From Panicum virgatum (taxonomy: Eukaryota > Streptophyta > Magnoliopsida > Poales > Poaceae): 64,000 bases of DNA. Shown piece by piece: positions 35,791 to 46,378 of this stretch. The position numbers and the translations under genes are program-made. The first letter of the stretch is position 1. Every line of letters starts with the position of its first letter. Location of the stretch: contig NC_053150.1 in the NCBI RefSeq assembly GCF_016808335.1, positions 46,155,607-46,219,606 of the forward strand. Direction: 5' to 3'. Below the pieces are notes generated by a model that was given only the letters and a program-made list of their open reading frames with translations, ran no database searches and was not told the DNA's origin.

Positions 35791-36088
35791 GACAATCACG
35801 CTTCAGATCTGAAGTTACGAGTACCTGAAAAATAAAAGAGAAGATAAAAGAAGATGACGATAGGGTAAAACTCATGTTGCAAAAAAACAGCGTATTTAGC
35901 TGGATGCTGATAGAAAAAAGAGGAAGCGAAAGAATGATCCTTTGCTTTTTAGCGGGGACGGAATCAGTACCTGGTCCCTGCACTTGGGGACCTAGGTGGA
36001 ACAGTCTACGGGAACTGAGATAGGTACACGATCTAAGGTTTGAAAACTTATATATTCAGTAACATGATGATGATGTTGGTATTACTGA

Positions 36089-36415
36089 GGGCGCGTTTAG
36101 TTCCAAAAAAATTTGGGCAAATTTTTTAGAAAATTTTACAATATTAATTAGGAGAATTATAAAACTAATTACACAGATGGAAGGGAAATCGCGAGACCAA
36201 TCTATCAAGCCTAATTAAATAATCATAAGATATTGTTTATTGTAGCATGACATTATCTAATCGTTGCATAATTAGATTCATTAGATTCGTCTCGCAATTT
36301 TACCCGAGGTTATGGAATGAGTTTTATTAGTTATTCACATTTAATACTCATAATTAGTGGTCAAATGTTCAAAATTACTGTAGTGTAGAAAAAAATTTGG
36401 GAACTAAACTGGGCC
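36089..36415. mobile_element. MITE, GGGCGCGTTTAGTTCC family, TSD TGA
   Basis: Inverted ends GGGCGCGTTTAGTTCC / GGAACTAAACTGGGCC with TGA on both sides (36086-36088, 36416-36418). Confidence 0.75.
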
Positions 36416-36524
36416 TGAAAACAACTGCAATTGCTAAACAGGTAAACCGCAACATCTTAACTCAAGTGTACTATGCCTATTGTTTACATGTGGATCTAAT
36501 CTAATCTAACCTATGAAAAACTAA

Positions 36525-36736
36525 GAGTAAGGTTAACAGATGCACCCGCTTGCTTGAGAGAGAGAGAGAGCGCTGTGATAGTGGTGGGGTCTGCTAGATT
36601 TAATGCCCAGTAGCGAGCTCGGCCAATAGTAGGCGGGCCAGTGCCTCTTAGCCGATTGCCGCGGGTGTGTCGCGAGACGCCCACTCTCTCCTCTACATCA
36701 ACTCATCCGACATACAATTACTTATAATACTTGCTC
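36525..36736. mobile_element. Tourist-like MITE, TSD TAA
   Basis: Ends GAGTAAGGTTAA and, reverse-complemented, GAGCAAGTATTA, flanked by TAA. It contains an (AG)n run near 36557. A related right end (ATACTTGCTCTAA) lies near 45105. Confidence 0.6.
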
Positions 36737-37479
36737 TAAGATGATGTAGCTTTAGGGTCCTTACTGTTTTGCTAGCTGGTGTACTGGTGCTTCCTAAGGT
36801 AGTTGATACATAGATACAGTGAAACTGCTAAGCATTTTCATTTGAACTGAAAATTATCACTTCAAATCTTTCCAAAAAAATAAATATCACTTCATATGTC
36901 CAGCCAATCTATACATGGTTCTCCAAGTCTCGCAACTCGTCGGGTACCTGTGGGGTTTCATCTGCTTCGGATTTGGAGGATCGTGAGTGAACTTACTATG
37001 ATCCTGATCCTCATAATGAAGCTATCAATAAACTGTGGAACGAAGGATCGTGAGTGAATGAACTTACTATGATCCTGATCCTCGTCAAGGCCATCGCCAT
37101 TCTGAGAACTAAAAAACGGAGCAAGAACATGTTAAGGGAAAAAAAAGGGTGATCAAAAGCATAGAAGAGATTTGGTTGAATATGCAGCTAAAACTGTAGT
37201 GTCGATATTGAAACCATCAACTAGCAATGTGTATCCGCAACTCTGTCAATCTTGTGCCCTAACGAAAATGATTTCATTCCGATAAAAATTTAACTGTACC
37301 TTCTTTGGATCTCTCTGAGTTTCAGCTTGAATTTGCTTCCAGTTACTTTCCAACTCGCCATGCAGTTACAGACCCGATAAAATTTGCAAAATTCAGTGTA
37401 GAACACCATTTACTACTGTTAGGGGTGTAAATGGTTAATCTTTAGTGCACCTCCAACTTTCTTTAATTCAAATATATGT

Positions 37480-37819
37480 GCGTGTTTAGTTTCCAAAATT
37501 TTTTGCCAAAAATTTTTGGGCCACTCTTTGGACACATGGATGGAGTACTAAATGTAGTTGAAACGAAAAACTAATTGCATAGTTTAGATGTACACGACGA
37601 GACAAATCTTTTGAGCTTAATTAGTAATAATTAGCTATAAGTGCTACAGTAACCCACTTTTACCAATGATTGATTAATTAGTCTCGAAAGATTCGTCTCG
37701 CGGTTTCTAGACGAGTTATGAAATTATTTTTTAATTAGTGTTCAAAAATTTCTTCCGACATCTGGTGAAATGTCCGATGTGATACCTAGGGCAAAAAATT
37801 TTGCCAACTAAATACAGCC
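37480..37819. mobile_element. MITE, GTTTAGTT family
   Basis: Diverged ends GCGTGTTTAGTTTCC / CCAACTAAATACAGCC. The internal AGTGCTACAGTAACCCAC block is shared with 34915-35251. Confidence 0.6.
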
Positions 37820-37856
37820 TATATAGTGCATCTAAGGTTCATCTATTTGCACCCGG

Positions 37857-38863
37857 ATGACTCTACTACCCCATGCGAATTTCATACAAGGAAATTGCAC
37901 AAACGGAAGGAGAAGGCGCCCTTCAGGACAGTCGTTGCGTAAACTGTTGTCCGTCAGCCCTGACGCAATCGACTCGACGGAACGAGAACGGCGGCGTGCT
38001 CATAAACCAACCCCGCCCCGTCACGACTCACGCCTCGTCAGCCGTCATCGCGCGCGTAGCTGCTGGGCCTGCCGCCGCCGCCGTCGACGCCGCGTTCTTG
38101 AACGTTCCGGTGGCCTACAAGTATCCGGCCTCCAAGGCCGGCGAGGCCGATCAAACTGCCCCACATCTGGAAGCGACCCGACCCGGTTTCCCCTTCCTCC
38201 ACCGGCTGGTTCACGCGCTCGACGACGGGGAGCGTCTGTCTAGGTGCGTCCTTGGCTGCTCAATTGCTTGCGCCCGCAAGCTCGATTCGCTCTTTGTTTG
38301 TTCGGTTTTGTCGGATCACCGGCAGATTCTGTGGCTCATGTTGGCCCGGATGGTTGTTCCTGGGAGACGAATTTCGCTATTTCGATCGAATTGGGGTTAC
38401 CTTTGGGGATATTTTTTTTGAGAACTTTGGGCAATAATTTGGATCGAGAGATTAGTGAATGTATTTCTATGGTGGTTCCTTGCTGTGATGCAAAGGTCGC
38501 TGTAGTTGTGTATAATTGCCCCTCTTTTGGTTGGTTGAAGGCTCGATGAAATTCTCGAACTCCTCATTTTGCTACTGACAGAATATGTGAATGTGAGGTT
38601 AAAAACAGTCTAAAAATAATTTAGATATAAATCTGGTTTGCCCATCTCGGTTCATTAATCATGATTGAGCCCGGGTGTTTATATTTCTCTTGAGATTTCT
38701 AGCTCTTTCACGCCTAATTAAGTAATTATCTAGCTTCCTTGCCGAACTGATAACCTTTTTGTTTGAGGGGACCGAACGGATAACGTGATAATTAGCATCA
38801 CCACATTCTTTTTGGGTAATCCATGAAATTGATAGCATAAGGTGGTCTTGCATCAGGAACAAG
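37857..38863 (+). promoter_or_regulatory. Promoter, 5' leader exon and first intron of the Ubl-WLM-PUB gene
   Basis: A CpG-rich stretch at about 37900-38240 precedes a good splice donor near 38243 (TCTAG/GTGCGT). The matching acceptor TTGCATCAG ends at 38857, six bases before the ATG at 38864. This is the pattern of a non-coding first exon with a leader intron. Transcript ends are not determinable here. Confidence 0.45.
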
Positions 38864-41800
38864 ATGGAAGATAGCAGAATAGCTCGAATTTCCGTCACCT
38901 GGAGGGGCAGACAGCTTGATGTGGATGCAGATCCAAGCTGCACGGTGAAAGAATTTGGGCAACTGCTGCAGGATTTGACTAGTGTTAAGCCTGATACATT
39001 GAAGCTAATTGTGCCACAATCTACAAACAAAGGCTCCAAGTTGGTCACACCATTTTCGGATCCACATTCAAGCCTGACACTGAATGAAGCGGCTATTAGT
39101 GAGGTAAGCTGTGGCTAGGCATGCAACATTTCACACACCCATTGTACTTGCTAGTGGATATTGTAATGACAGCTGGCTGTTGAAATCACTGTGACTGAAG
39201 TTTTTCTTGTTACAGGGAAAACCTATTAGAATGATGGGTGTTTTTGATGATGAAATCGAGGAAGTATCTGACAATGGCAAAAGACGAAATCTACGTATAA
39301 TTGGATTTGATGAGGAAGAACAGCGGCTTAGACAACGGTCAACAGGCAGGCCACAGATTTCACTCAAACTTCCCCAGGGACAATATATCTTCTGTGATTT
39401 TCGTACACTTCACTTGCCTGGGATTGAGGTTAGCCAACCCCCGCTCCCACCTACTCTGTAGGCTACAGGAAATGGATCCCTCCGATAATAATCTCAGAAA
39501 CAGTGCCCTGCTTGAATTATGGCACTCCCCCCCCCCCCCCCCCCCATTTAGTTCATCTGAGCAGTATGCATTTTTTATATCGGCTATTGGTTTGAGGAGA
39601 TACATGAGACACATGTTTGCACAATGTTCTGTCTAGGTCCACTTGCAAAGACTGAAAGCTGAACAAAAAATTGAGCTAATTGTTCTAGTGTCCAATATAA
39701 AATAGTGTCGGTTGTAAAACCTTTTCAATTTCATGCCACTATATCTCTAGGGCATGGTAGTACAAGTACACACATCTCTAATATGTATGATATGATCCTG
39801 GATGTGCTGTGAGTCAGTTTTGATTTAAGCTGTTGTACCTGTTTGCTTTCCTTTCCTCCGCCAGCTGAATCCTCCACCTTCGGAAGCCCTGAAAAGAATG
39901 CACATGCTTGCATGTGACCCTGGTATAATTGCGATCATGAACAAGGTAATGATCTCCAAGAATTAATCCTATCTCTTAATGGAGTTTCATCCCTTTCTGA
40001 CTTTGTTGCTGATGTTCTAAGCATAAATGGCGAGTTGGAATCATGACTGAAATGGCTCCTGTCGGATATGTAGGAGTCAGTCCGAAATGCATTTTAGGCT
40101 TCAATAAGGTGAGCATAAGCCATTACAATACGTATATTATAGAAAAAAATGGTCAAACACTAGTTTTTGAGAATATTCTTACAATCTTATTATTCATGCA
40201 GAACATGGGGGAGGAAATATCTCTTCGCCTACGAACAGATGACTTGAAGGGATTCCGGAAGTATGAAAGTATCAAGAAGACTCTACTTCATGAACTTGTA
40301 TGTAATTTTTGGCTTCGCTAAAGATTTCCATATGGTTTTTGTTCACTGTATTGGGCCTTCTGTACATTACGCTGAGTGCCTATATTTCAATTCCAGGCGC
40401 ATATGGTGCACTCTGAGCACGATGCAAACTTTTTTGCTCTTAATAAGCAGGTAATTTTTCGCAGATGCTCCGATCATGTTCGGTTGCCATCTCTTTACAT
40501 TTGATTTTATCTTGTGGCAGTTAAATGAGGAAGCTGCTTCGTTGGACTGGACCAAGTCTAGAGGTCATATGTTGAATGGTCGCAAAGTCTTTGATTCTTA
40601 TGAAGATGAATTTGTTCTGGAACCAGGTATAACTGTTGCTGGTCACAGGCTTGGGGGAGAGTTAGGTTCGCTGGCTAGTGCTCGTGCATTGTCTGGTGCT
40701 GCTGCTTATCAGCGTTTCTTAAATGCATCTGCAAAGGAGAACCATGTATCAGGCACTGAAACTGAATATAATCCAGTTGATGTTCCTCAAGATTTTGTTC
40801 AGGGAACTGTGAAGGTAGAGCCCGATCCAGATGATGCTATGCATATTGATTCAGCAATGGGTTCTAGATCAGCGGCAGGACCAAATACTATTGGCTACTC
40901 TGAGCCTAATGATGTTGGCAAGCAAAGTTCTTTTGGTTGCCTAGAACCTGATCCTGATGACTCCCAAAATGTTAATATTCTGAATCAGGAGCTGAGGTTT
41001 GATGGAGGACACCATAGCGAACCTGATCCTGATGATGGTGCTAATGGATGCGTTCTGGAATCTGGAAACAAGATGGAGGTGGATAGTGAACTGACAAACA
41101 ACATCACAGTTTTTAAGTCTGAGCCTGACCTTGATGATTCCTTAAATACTGTTGTCAACCAGAAGTTGGTCATCGATGGGAAGCATGGTGAAGAACCTGA
41201 TCCTGATGAAACTACCTGTCTAATTGTTCCAAAATCTGGAGATGAGACACAAGTGATAACAGAGCAGAGTAGAAACTCCACAGTTTTGAATTCGGAACCT
41301 GATCCTGACGATCATTTTTGTGATTTAAACAGCAATGAGCTGCAAAGGATTGAAGAACCCGTGGCAGCCCTCTGTGCACGACTCCAGAAGTCCATTGAAA
41401 TGCTCCGGTTGCAAGCAACACCTACAGAGGCAGATTCTGCTATTCAAACACTTTTTAGGATTATCAAGAATGTGATAGAGCACCCAAACGATATTAAGTA
41501 TAAGAGTTTGCGTAAGGTATGGTTGGCTGTTTTTAATTTCGTTATTCTTGCATATTATGATGTAGCATTCATTTGCTAAAGCAAATTCTTACAAATCCTC
41601 TCATTTGCCACATCTGCAGTCCAATCCACATTTCCAAAGGAGTGTAGCAAACTATAAAGGTACTCCTGTTAGCTCTACCAGTTGTTATTGCTAACTAGAG
41701 TCTTTAAATGTAGTGCATACTAATTGTTTAATCTCCATTTACTCCACAACCAGCTGCCATGGAGGTCCTTGAATTGATCGGCTTCTGTGAGGATGTCGTC

Positions 41801-41902
41801 TCAGATGAGATTGGGCGTGCAGAGACTTACCTGGTGTTGAAAAGGAACGATCCTGGATTGTTATGGCTGGCAAAGTCCTCACTTGAATTATCCCTGGCTT
41901 GA
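38864..41902 (+). CDS. Ubiquitin-like / WLM metalloprotease / PUB domain protein (WSS1-SPRTN-like)
   Basis: Predicted zinc protease of DNA-protein crosslink repair that works with the p97/CDC48 unfoldase. Coding exons: 38864-39103, 39216-39428, 39865-39945, 40022-40108, 40202-40297, 40397-40450, 40521-41516, 41620-41659 and 41754-41902, all with GT-AG introns, giving about 651 residues. Domains: a ubiquitin-like fold (residues about 9-80) and a WLM peptidase (about 150-265) with HELAHMVHSEHD at 237-248, supplying HExxH and the third ligand. A linker has six EPDPDD-type motifs (from about 357 to 540), and a PUB domain (about 548-645) is predicted to bind the CDC48 tail. The same architecture is known in Arabidopsis and fission yeast. 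The reading frame is undamaged. I place the stop at 41900-41902; the C-terminus could differ if GAATTATCC replaces a lost donor. Confidence 0.85.
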
Positions 41903-42796
41903 TAAAAGTTGATACCCATGGTTGTTATTTTCTCTGTGGATATACTGAGCATGAAAATTCCTGGATTGTTATGGCATGAAAAGTCCTCACTTGAAGTATC
42001 CCTGGCTTGATAAAAGTTGATACCCATGGTTGTTATTTTCTCTGTGGATATATTGAGCAAGAAAATTAGCTATTGGAATGTACTGTTTTTCTGTATAGGT
42101 ATAATTGTATACTTGTATATGAACGCCCAAGAATGGAATGCTGCGTGCACAACTTTCTTTTCTTATATATGCCTTGTCTTGAATGGCCTGCAATCCCATG
42201 TGATGTACTGATGAAACATAGCCTCATGTCAGCAAGGTACCAAGAAGACATACATGAAGCCTTGAATTGCCAGATTATTCTGGAGCCAGGCCAGTCAGAT
42301 GGAGCAATTTTCACTGTGAGCTTCCTATATCTCCATCTCTTCTGCTCTTGATATCGAATACGTGCTATTTGTAGTTTTAGTGCATTTATTTTGTCAATGT
42401 GAGCTTCGTTTATCTTCATCTCTCCTGCTCTTGATATCCAAATACTTGCTATTTGTTTGCGTTTATTAGTCAGTGTCTAGTTGCATGTTACAACACTTTA
42501 AAACTGTATCGTTCTTTGAGAGGGATGGAAAAAGGGGAATGGTGTAAATGGAAGCCATTCTTAGAGAGCCCTCTCGAACAGCAAAGCCCTGCCGGTCTTC
42601 CTCTATTTTGATTTCTAGTTTCACCATTTAAGTGGGTTTGGGTTGTCAGATAATACTGAAGCAGCTAAGGCTGCTTGTTGTGTTCATCACCCTTCCCAGT
42701 TTGTTTCTTAATCCTGAGGAAGATAGACTGGTATCTTATCGTTGAGGCAGTCTGCGGGTTTCTTCCCCATCGTAGATTGCGTTCGATGATGCCTAT
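39518..42796 (+). repeat. Segmental duplication, copy B (intact gene copy)
   Basis: Counterpart of 1-3100. It begins in the second intron of the metalloprotease gene at a run of 19 C (39527-39545), or more exactly this is where the window start aligns. It ends near 42796. Confidence 0.9.
41852..42067 (+). repeat. 108-bp tandem duplication at the gene's 3' end
   Basis: The sequence starting CCTGGATTGTTATGG occurs at 41852 and again at 41960 with only a few changes. Copy A has a single unit. The unit includes the stop codon, so the last coding residues and the start of the 3' UTR are repeated. Confidence 0.85.
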
Positions 42797-42910
42797 ATTT
42801 TGGACGATCCGACCCGAATTAAGGGAACCATATACAAACTAGATTCGGAAAATGTTAATTTCTTGTCATTAATTTTGGATTAACCATATCTATACTTTAG
42901 ACTACACTTA

Positions 42911-43139
42911 GGGCGTACGTAATGGTAATAGCTAATACTAGCTATTTAGTCTGCTGATGTGGAAGTGAGAGAGAAAAAAAACTATTTTATACTATTGGAT
43001 CCACATGCTCCTCTCACATATTCTTAGACTACGTGAGATAGATGTTGTATTTACTCGTCGCTAGTGACTACTTTCTCTCCTATTTTTTTGTTGCCACATC
43101 GGACCTAGCTAGCTAAATAGCTAATCATTGCGGACGCCC
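42911..43139. mobile_element. Tourist-like MITE, TSD TTA
   Basis: Ends GGGCGTACGTAATGG / CATTGCGGACGCCC, subterminal TAGCTATTTAG / CTAAATAGCTA, and TTA at both borders. Confidence 0.75.
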
Positions 43140-44601
43140 TTACAATTGTAACTGAGTGTAGCTCGGGTGGTAAGGTTCCTTGTGGTTGTGCTATTTATTT
43201 CAGAATTTAATTGGCGCTATTCTTTCAGTGTTAGTCTACATGCTCGTCGATAGCGAAGCGCTAATGGTAACTTCACTGATCTCGAGGATCGGCTTAGTCT
43301 CTTGGAGATGCTTATAAGGGTAAAGTTGCGTGTGTATATTTATGTGTATTCGTAGGGATGCTACATTTATGAGTGGTTGGTTCTATGTTGTGTTTTGCAA
43401 AAATAGAAAATACAGACACTTGGATTTCCATACTTGATACGAAGCATCCTTTTTGTGCTGACAAAATGTTGACAATGCAAAGAATGAGGCAAACCGTGGC
43501 AGAAATCAGGAGTCTTTAGGCAGTCTCAGTGCTAGTGTTATAACAGTGTCATAGATATTAAAGACACATCAACAAAATTGCTGATTTGGCAACAGAGTTA
43601 AGAGGAGAGAGATGACACGGGTCATCATCATGACCCTCTCATGGCGCGGTTGCCAAATCATGACATGGGGATGATATTTCCTAGTGAGATCGGTCTTTGT
43701 TGAGTCATGGCATATTTGATGTCACAACTATTGCACTATTTAATGCTGTAAGTTATCTATAAAACTATGTCATGATACTGTCCACTATGATGTGCACTAA
43801 GAGTGATTATGTAATTCCAGTGTCAAGCTGTTAAGCTGATGTGGCACTTTTGGTAACTTTGTGATGAACTTTTCACTAAGATTGATCTTAAATTGTAGAC
43901 ATGAATGTTCACAATTCAAGATTGACGCTGAGGGAAGAGTCCTCTACTATATGCCTAGGATAATTTCTTGATCCAGTTTGCTGATCGGATATTGTGCTTC
44001 CAGCAACGGGTGATTGTATTGAAGTGTTTTTGCAACCTGCTCAAGAGTCAAGCTCACCATTATTTCTCCCGATCCCTAGCCCACCGGCGGCCGGCGACGC
44101 ACCGCCGCCTTGCCTTTGAACGGCATTCCAATCTACAACTCTGCACCTGTTTAGTTTTCAAAAATTATTCCTACATTATTCATCATATCGAATCTTCAGA
44201 CATATATATAGAGCAACGAGATGAATTTTTTAAACCTAATTAGTTTATGATTTAAATATTAATTATCAAATAATAATAAAAGTGCTACAATGCCCTAAAC
44301 TTTAATATTTTCTATTTTCGCGAACTAAACACCCATACATTATTTCATAGGTAAATGCAACTTAACCAACGGGTTGGGCCAACGCCCAACATGTGTTCAT
44401 CGCCCTTCCCAGTCATGTCTGATGCGTAGCGCAAGGTGGACCATGACCTCGTCACCCTTCCCAAGACGACGAACACATGTGGGTGGGTGTCACTTTTTTT
44501 TTTTTGAAACTGGATGGGTGTCGCCTTCCTAAGTTTTAAGAGCAAGGTGCTTCTTTTTCTATTCAGCTGCTGCTGCTTATTTTTTTCACGAAAGGGACAT
44601 C

Positions 44602-44943
44602 GGGCGCGTTTAGTTCCCAAATCAAAATTTGTTTTTGTCAAATCAACAATTTGACCAGATGTCGGGAGGATTTTTTGGACACTAAATAAAAAACTAATTT
44701 CAGAACTCACCTGGAAACCGCGAGACGAATCTTTTGAGGCATTTGACCGCATCATTAGCACAAGCGGTACTGTAGCACTTATGACTAATCATGCATTAAT
44801 TAGGTTCAAAAGATTCATCTCGCCGTGTACGTCCAAATTGTGCAATTAGTTTTATTGTTTAACTATATTTAATACTCCATACACGTGTCCAAAGGAAGAG
44901 ACACAAATTTCGAGGTGAAAATTTTTGGGAACTAAACGTGCCC
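44602..44943. mobile_element. MITE, GGGCGCGTTTAGTTCC family, TSD ATC
   Basis: Inverted ends GGGCGCGTTTAGTTCC / GGAACTAAACGTGCCC with ATC on both sides. In the interior it is the reverse-oriented relative of 34915-35251. Confidence 0.75.
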
Positions 44944-45688
44944 ATCAACCAATGGAGAGCGGAGGAAGCAGTGGTGGTGGGTCCAAATAGTGCATGCGTC
45001 TACCGAAAACTGGCGTCTCACTCGTCGCCCGCTGTCTTCTCTCTCATAATTTTTCTCTTCCACATAGACATTTCGCCAGCTCTGAACTCCTTAGTCCTTA
45101 TTATACTTGCTCTAACCACCTGCAGACAACGAAACGCAGTGGGTGCAGACTGACAGGAGATCTATGGAGAAAGCTCGAGCGGTCGCGTTATGCGAAAAGT
45201 TTATTTCGTAAATATCAAGTGGAATATTTCAGCACACGTTTGAAGGACTAAGCGTGAACTGATTACAAAATAAATTATAAATTTCATCCATAAATGACGA
45301 GATAAATTTATTAAATCTAATTAATTCAGTATTAGACCATATGTTAATATAACAATTTAGTATCTAATCACGATCTAATTAAATTTATTAGATCCATCTC
45401 GTGATTTACAAACTCATTATGTAATTAGTTTTTTTGTCGTCTAAATTTAGTCTTCTATGCATATGTCAGCTGATGTTTGAAAAGATTGTTTTTATGCCTC
45501 TCATCTGAGTACAACTATAGTATCTGTTTATATATGTACACGCACACCTCACTCACACTATTATATACATACAAAATAGCCCTACAACTACACTCAGAAC
45601 CAAAGACCGTATTCTTCTCGAGATCACCGGATGGCTCTGTAGGCGACGGGCGCGTCGCACTCGCTTTGTGGCTCTCTTCTCTACCTTA

Positions 45689-46036
45689 GGCCGTGTTTAG
45701 TTCTTTTTGCAAAATTTTTTTGCAAAAGAATCTTACCAATTTGAAGTACTAAATGAAGTCTATTTACAAAACTTTTTGCACAGATAGGTTGTAAATCGCG
45801 AGACGAATCTAATGATACTAATTAATCTATGATTAATTAATATTTAGTGGATGATTACTGTAGCATTACTGTTGCCAATCATGGATTCAGTAGACTCATT
45901 AGATTCGTCTCGCGATTTTACAGACCACCCATGCAAAAAGTTTTGTAAATAGACTTCATTTAGTACTTCAAATTAGCAAGATTCTTTCGCAAAATTTTAC
46001 ATTTTTGCGTTTACAGGGTGGGAACTAAACAGGACC
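45689..46036. mobile_element. Tourist-like MITE, TSD TTA
   Basis: Ends GGCCGTGTTTAGTTC / GAACTAAACAGGACC, flanked by TTA. The arms pair over much of their length (AAATGAAGTCTATTTAC and its complement). It lies about 340 bp upstream of the WAK1 start and could overlap its promoter. Confidence 0.75.
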
Positions 46037-46378
46037 TTAGTATTTAGGCTATTTGCAGTATGTTATACCGTGCCGCCGGTTGTACCGCCGGCACAACCAG
46101 GGGCACCACCGTATGATTGGCAGAACCGGGGTTGCTGATGGACGGAGGAGAAGACCTGGCGCGAACAGCTCACGCGTTCTCGTTTCCATCTTTTTTCTTT
46201 CTGAGAGGTAAACGGGTCCCTCTGCAGAATAATTGCTTCCACGGCGACCAAGAGCAATTGCATTCGGTACCTCGCTTACTCCTCTCTCTAGCCTCTGCAA
46301 ACTGCTCCAGTGCTTGCATCAAGCCGCCGGCCGGCCCCTTTGCCGCTGACCCAAGCCCGACAACAGCGCCAGCCAGAC

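Larger units (their letters stand above)
35252..37856. other. Intergenic, MITE-rich
   Basis: No gene supported. It contains four MITEs listed separately. The remainder is AT-rich, with an imperfect direct repeat (GGATCGTGAGTGAA...ACTTACTATGATCCTGATCC) near 36980 and 37045. Confidence 0.6.
42797..46061. other. Intergenic, MITE-rich
   Basis: No gene supported. Three bordered MITEs are listed separately. A further candidate lies around 43510-43805 (CAGTCTCAGTGCTAG ... GTGCACTAAGAGTG) without clear ends. Fragments of other MITEs lie near 44150-44340 and 45250-45470. Confidence 0.6.
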
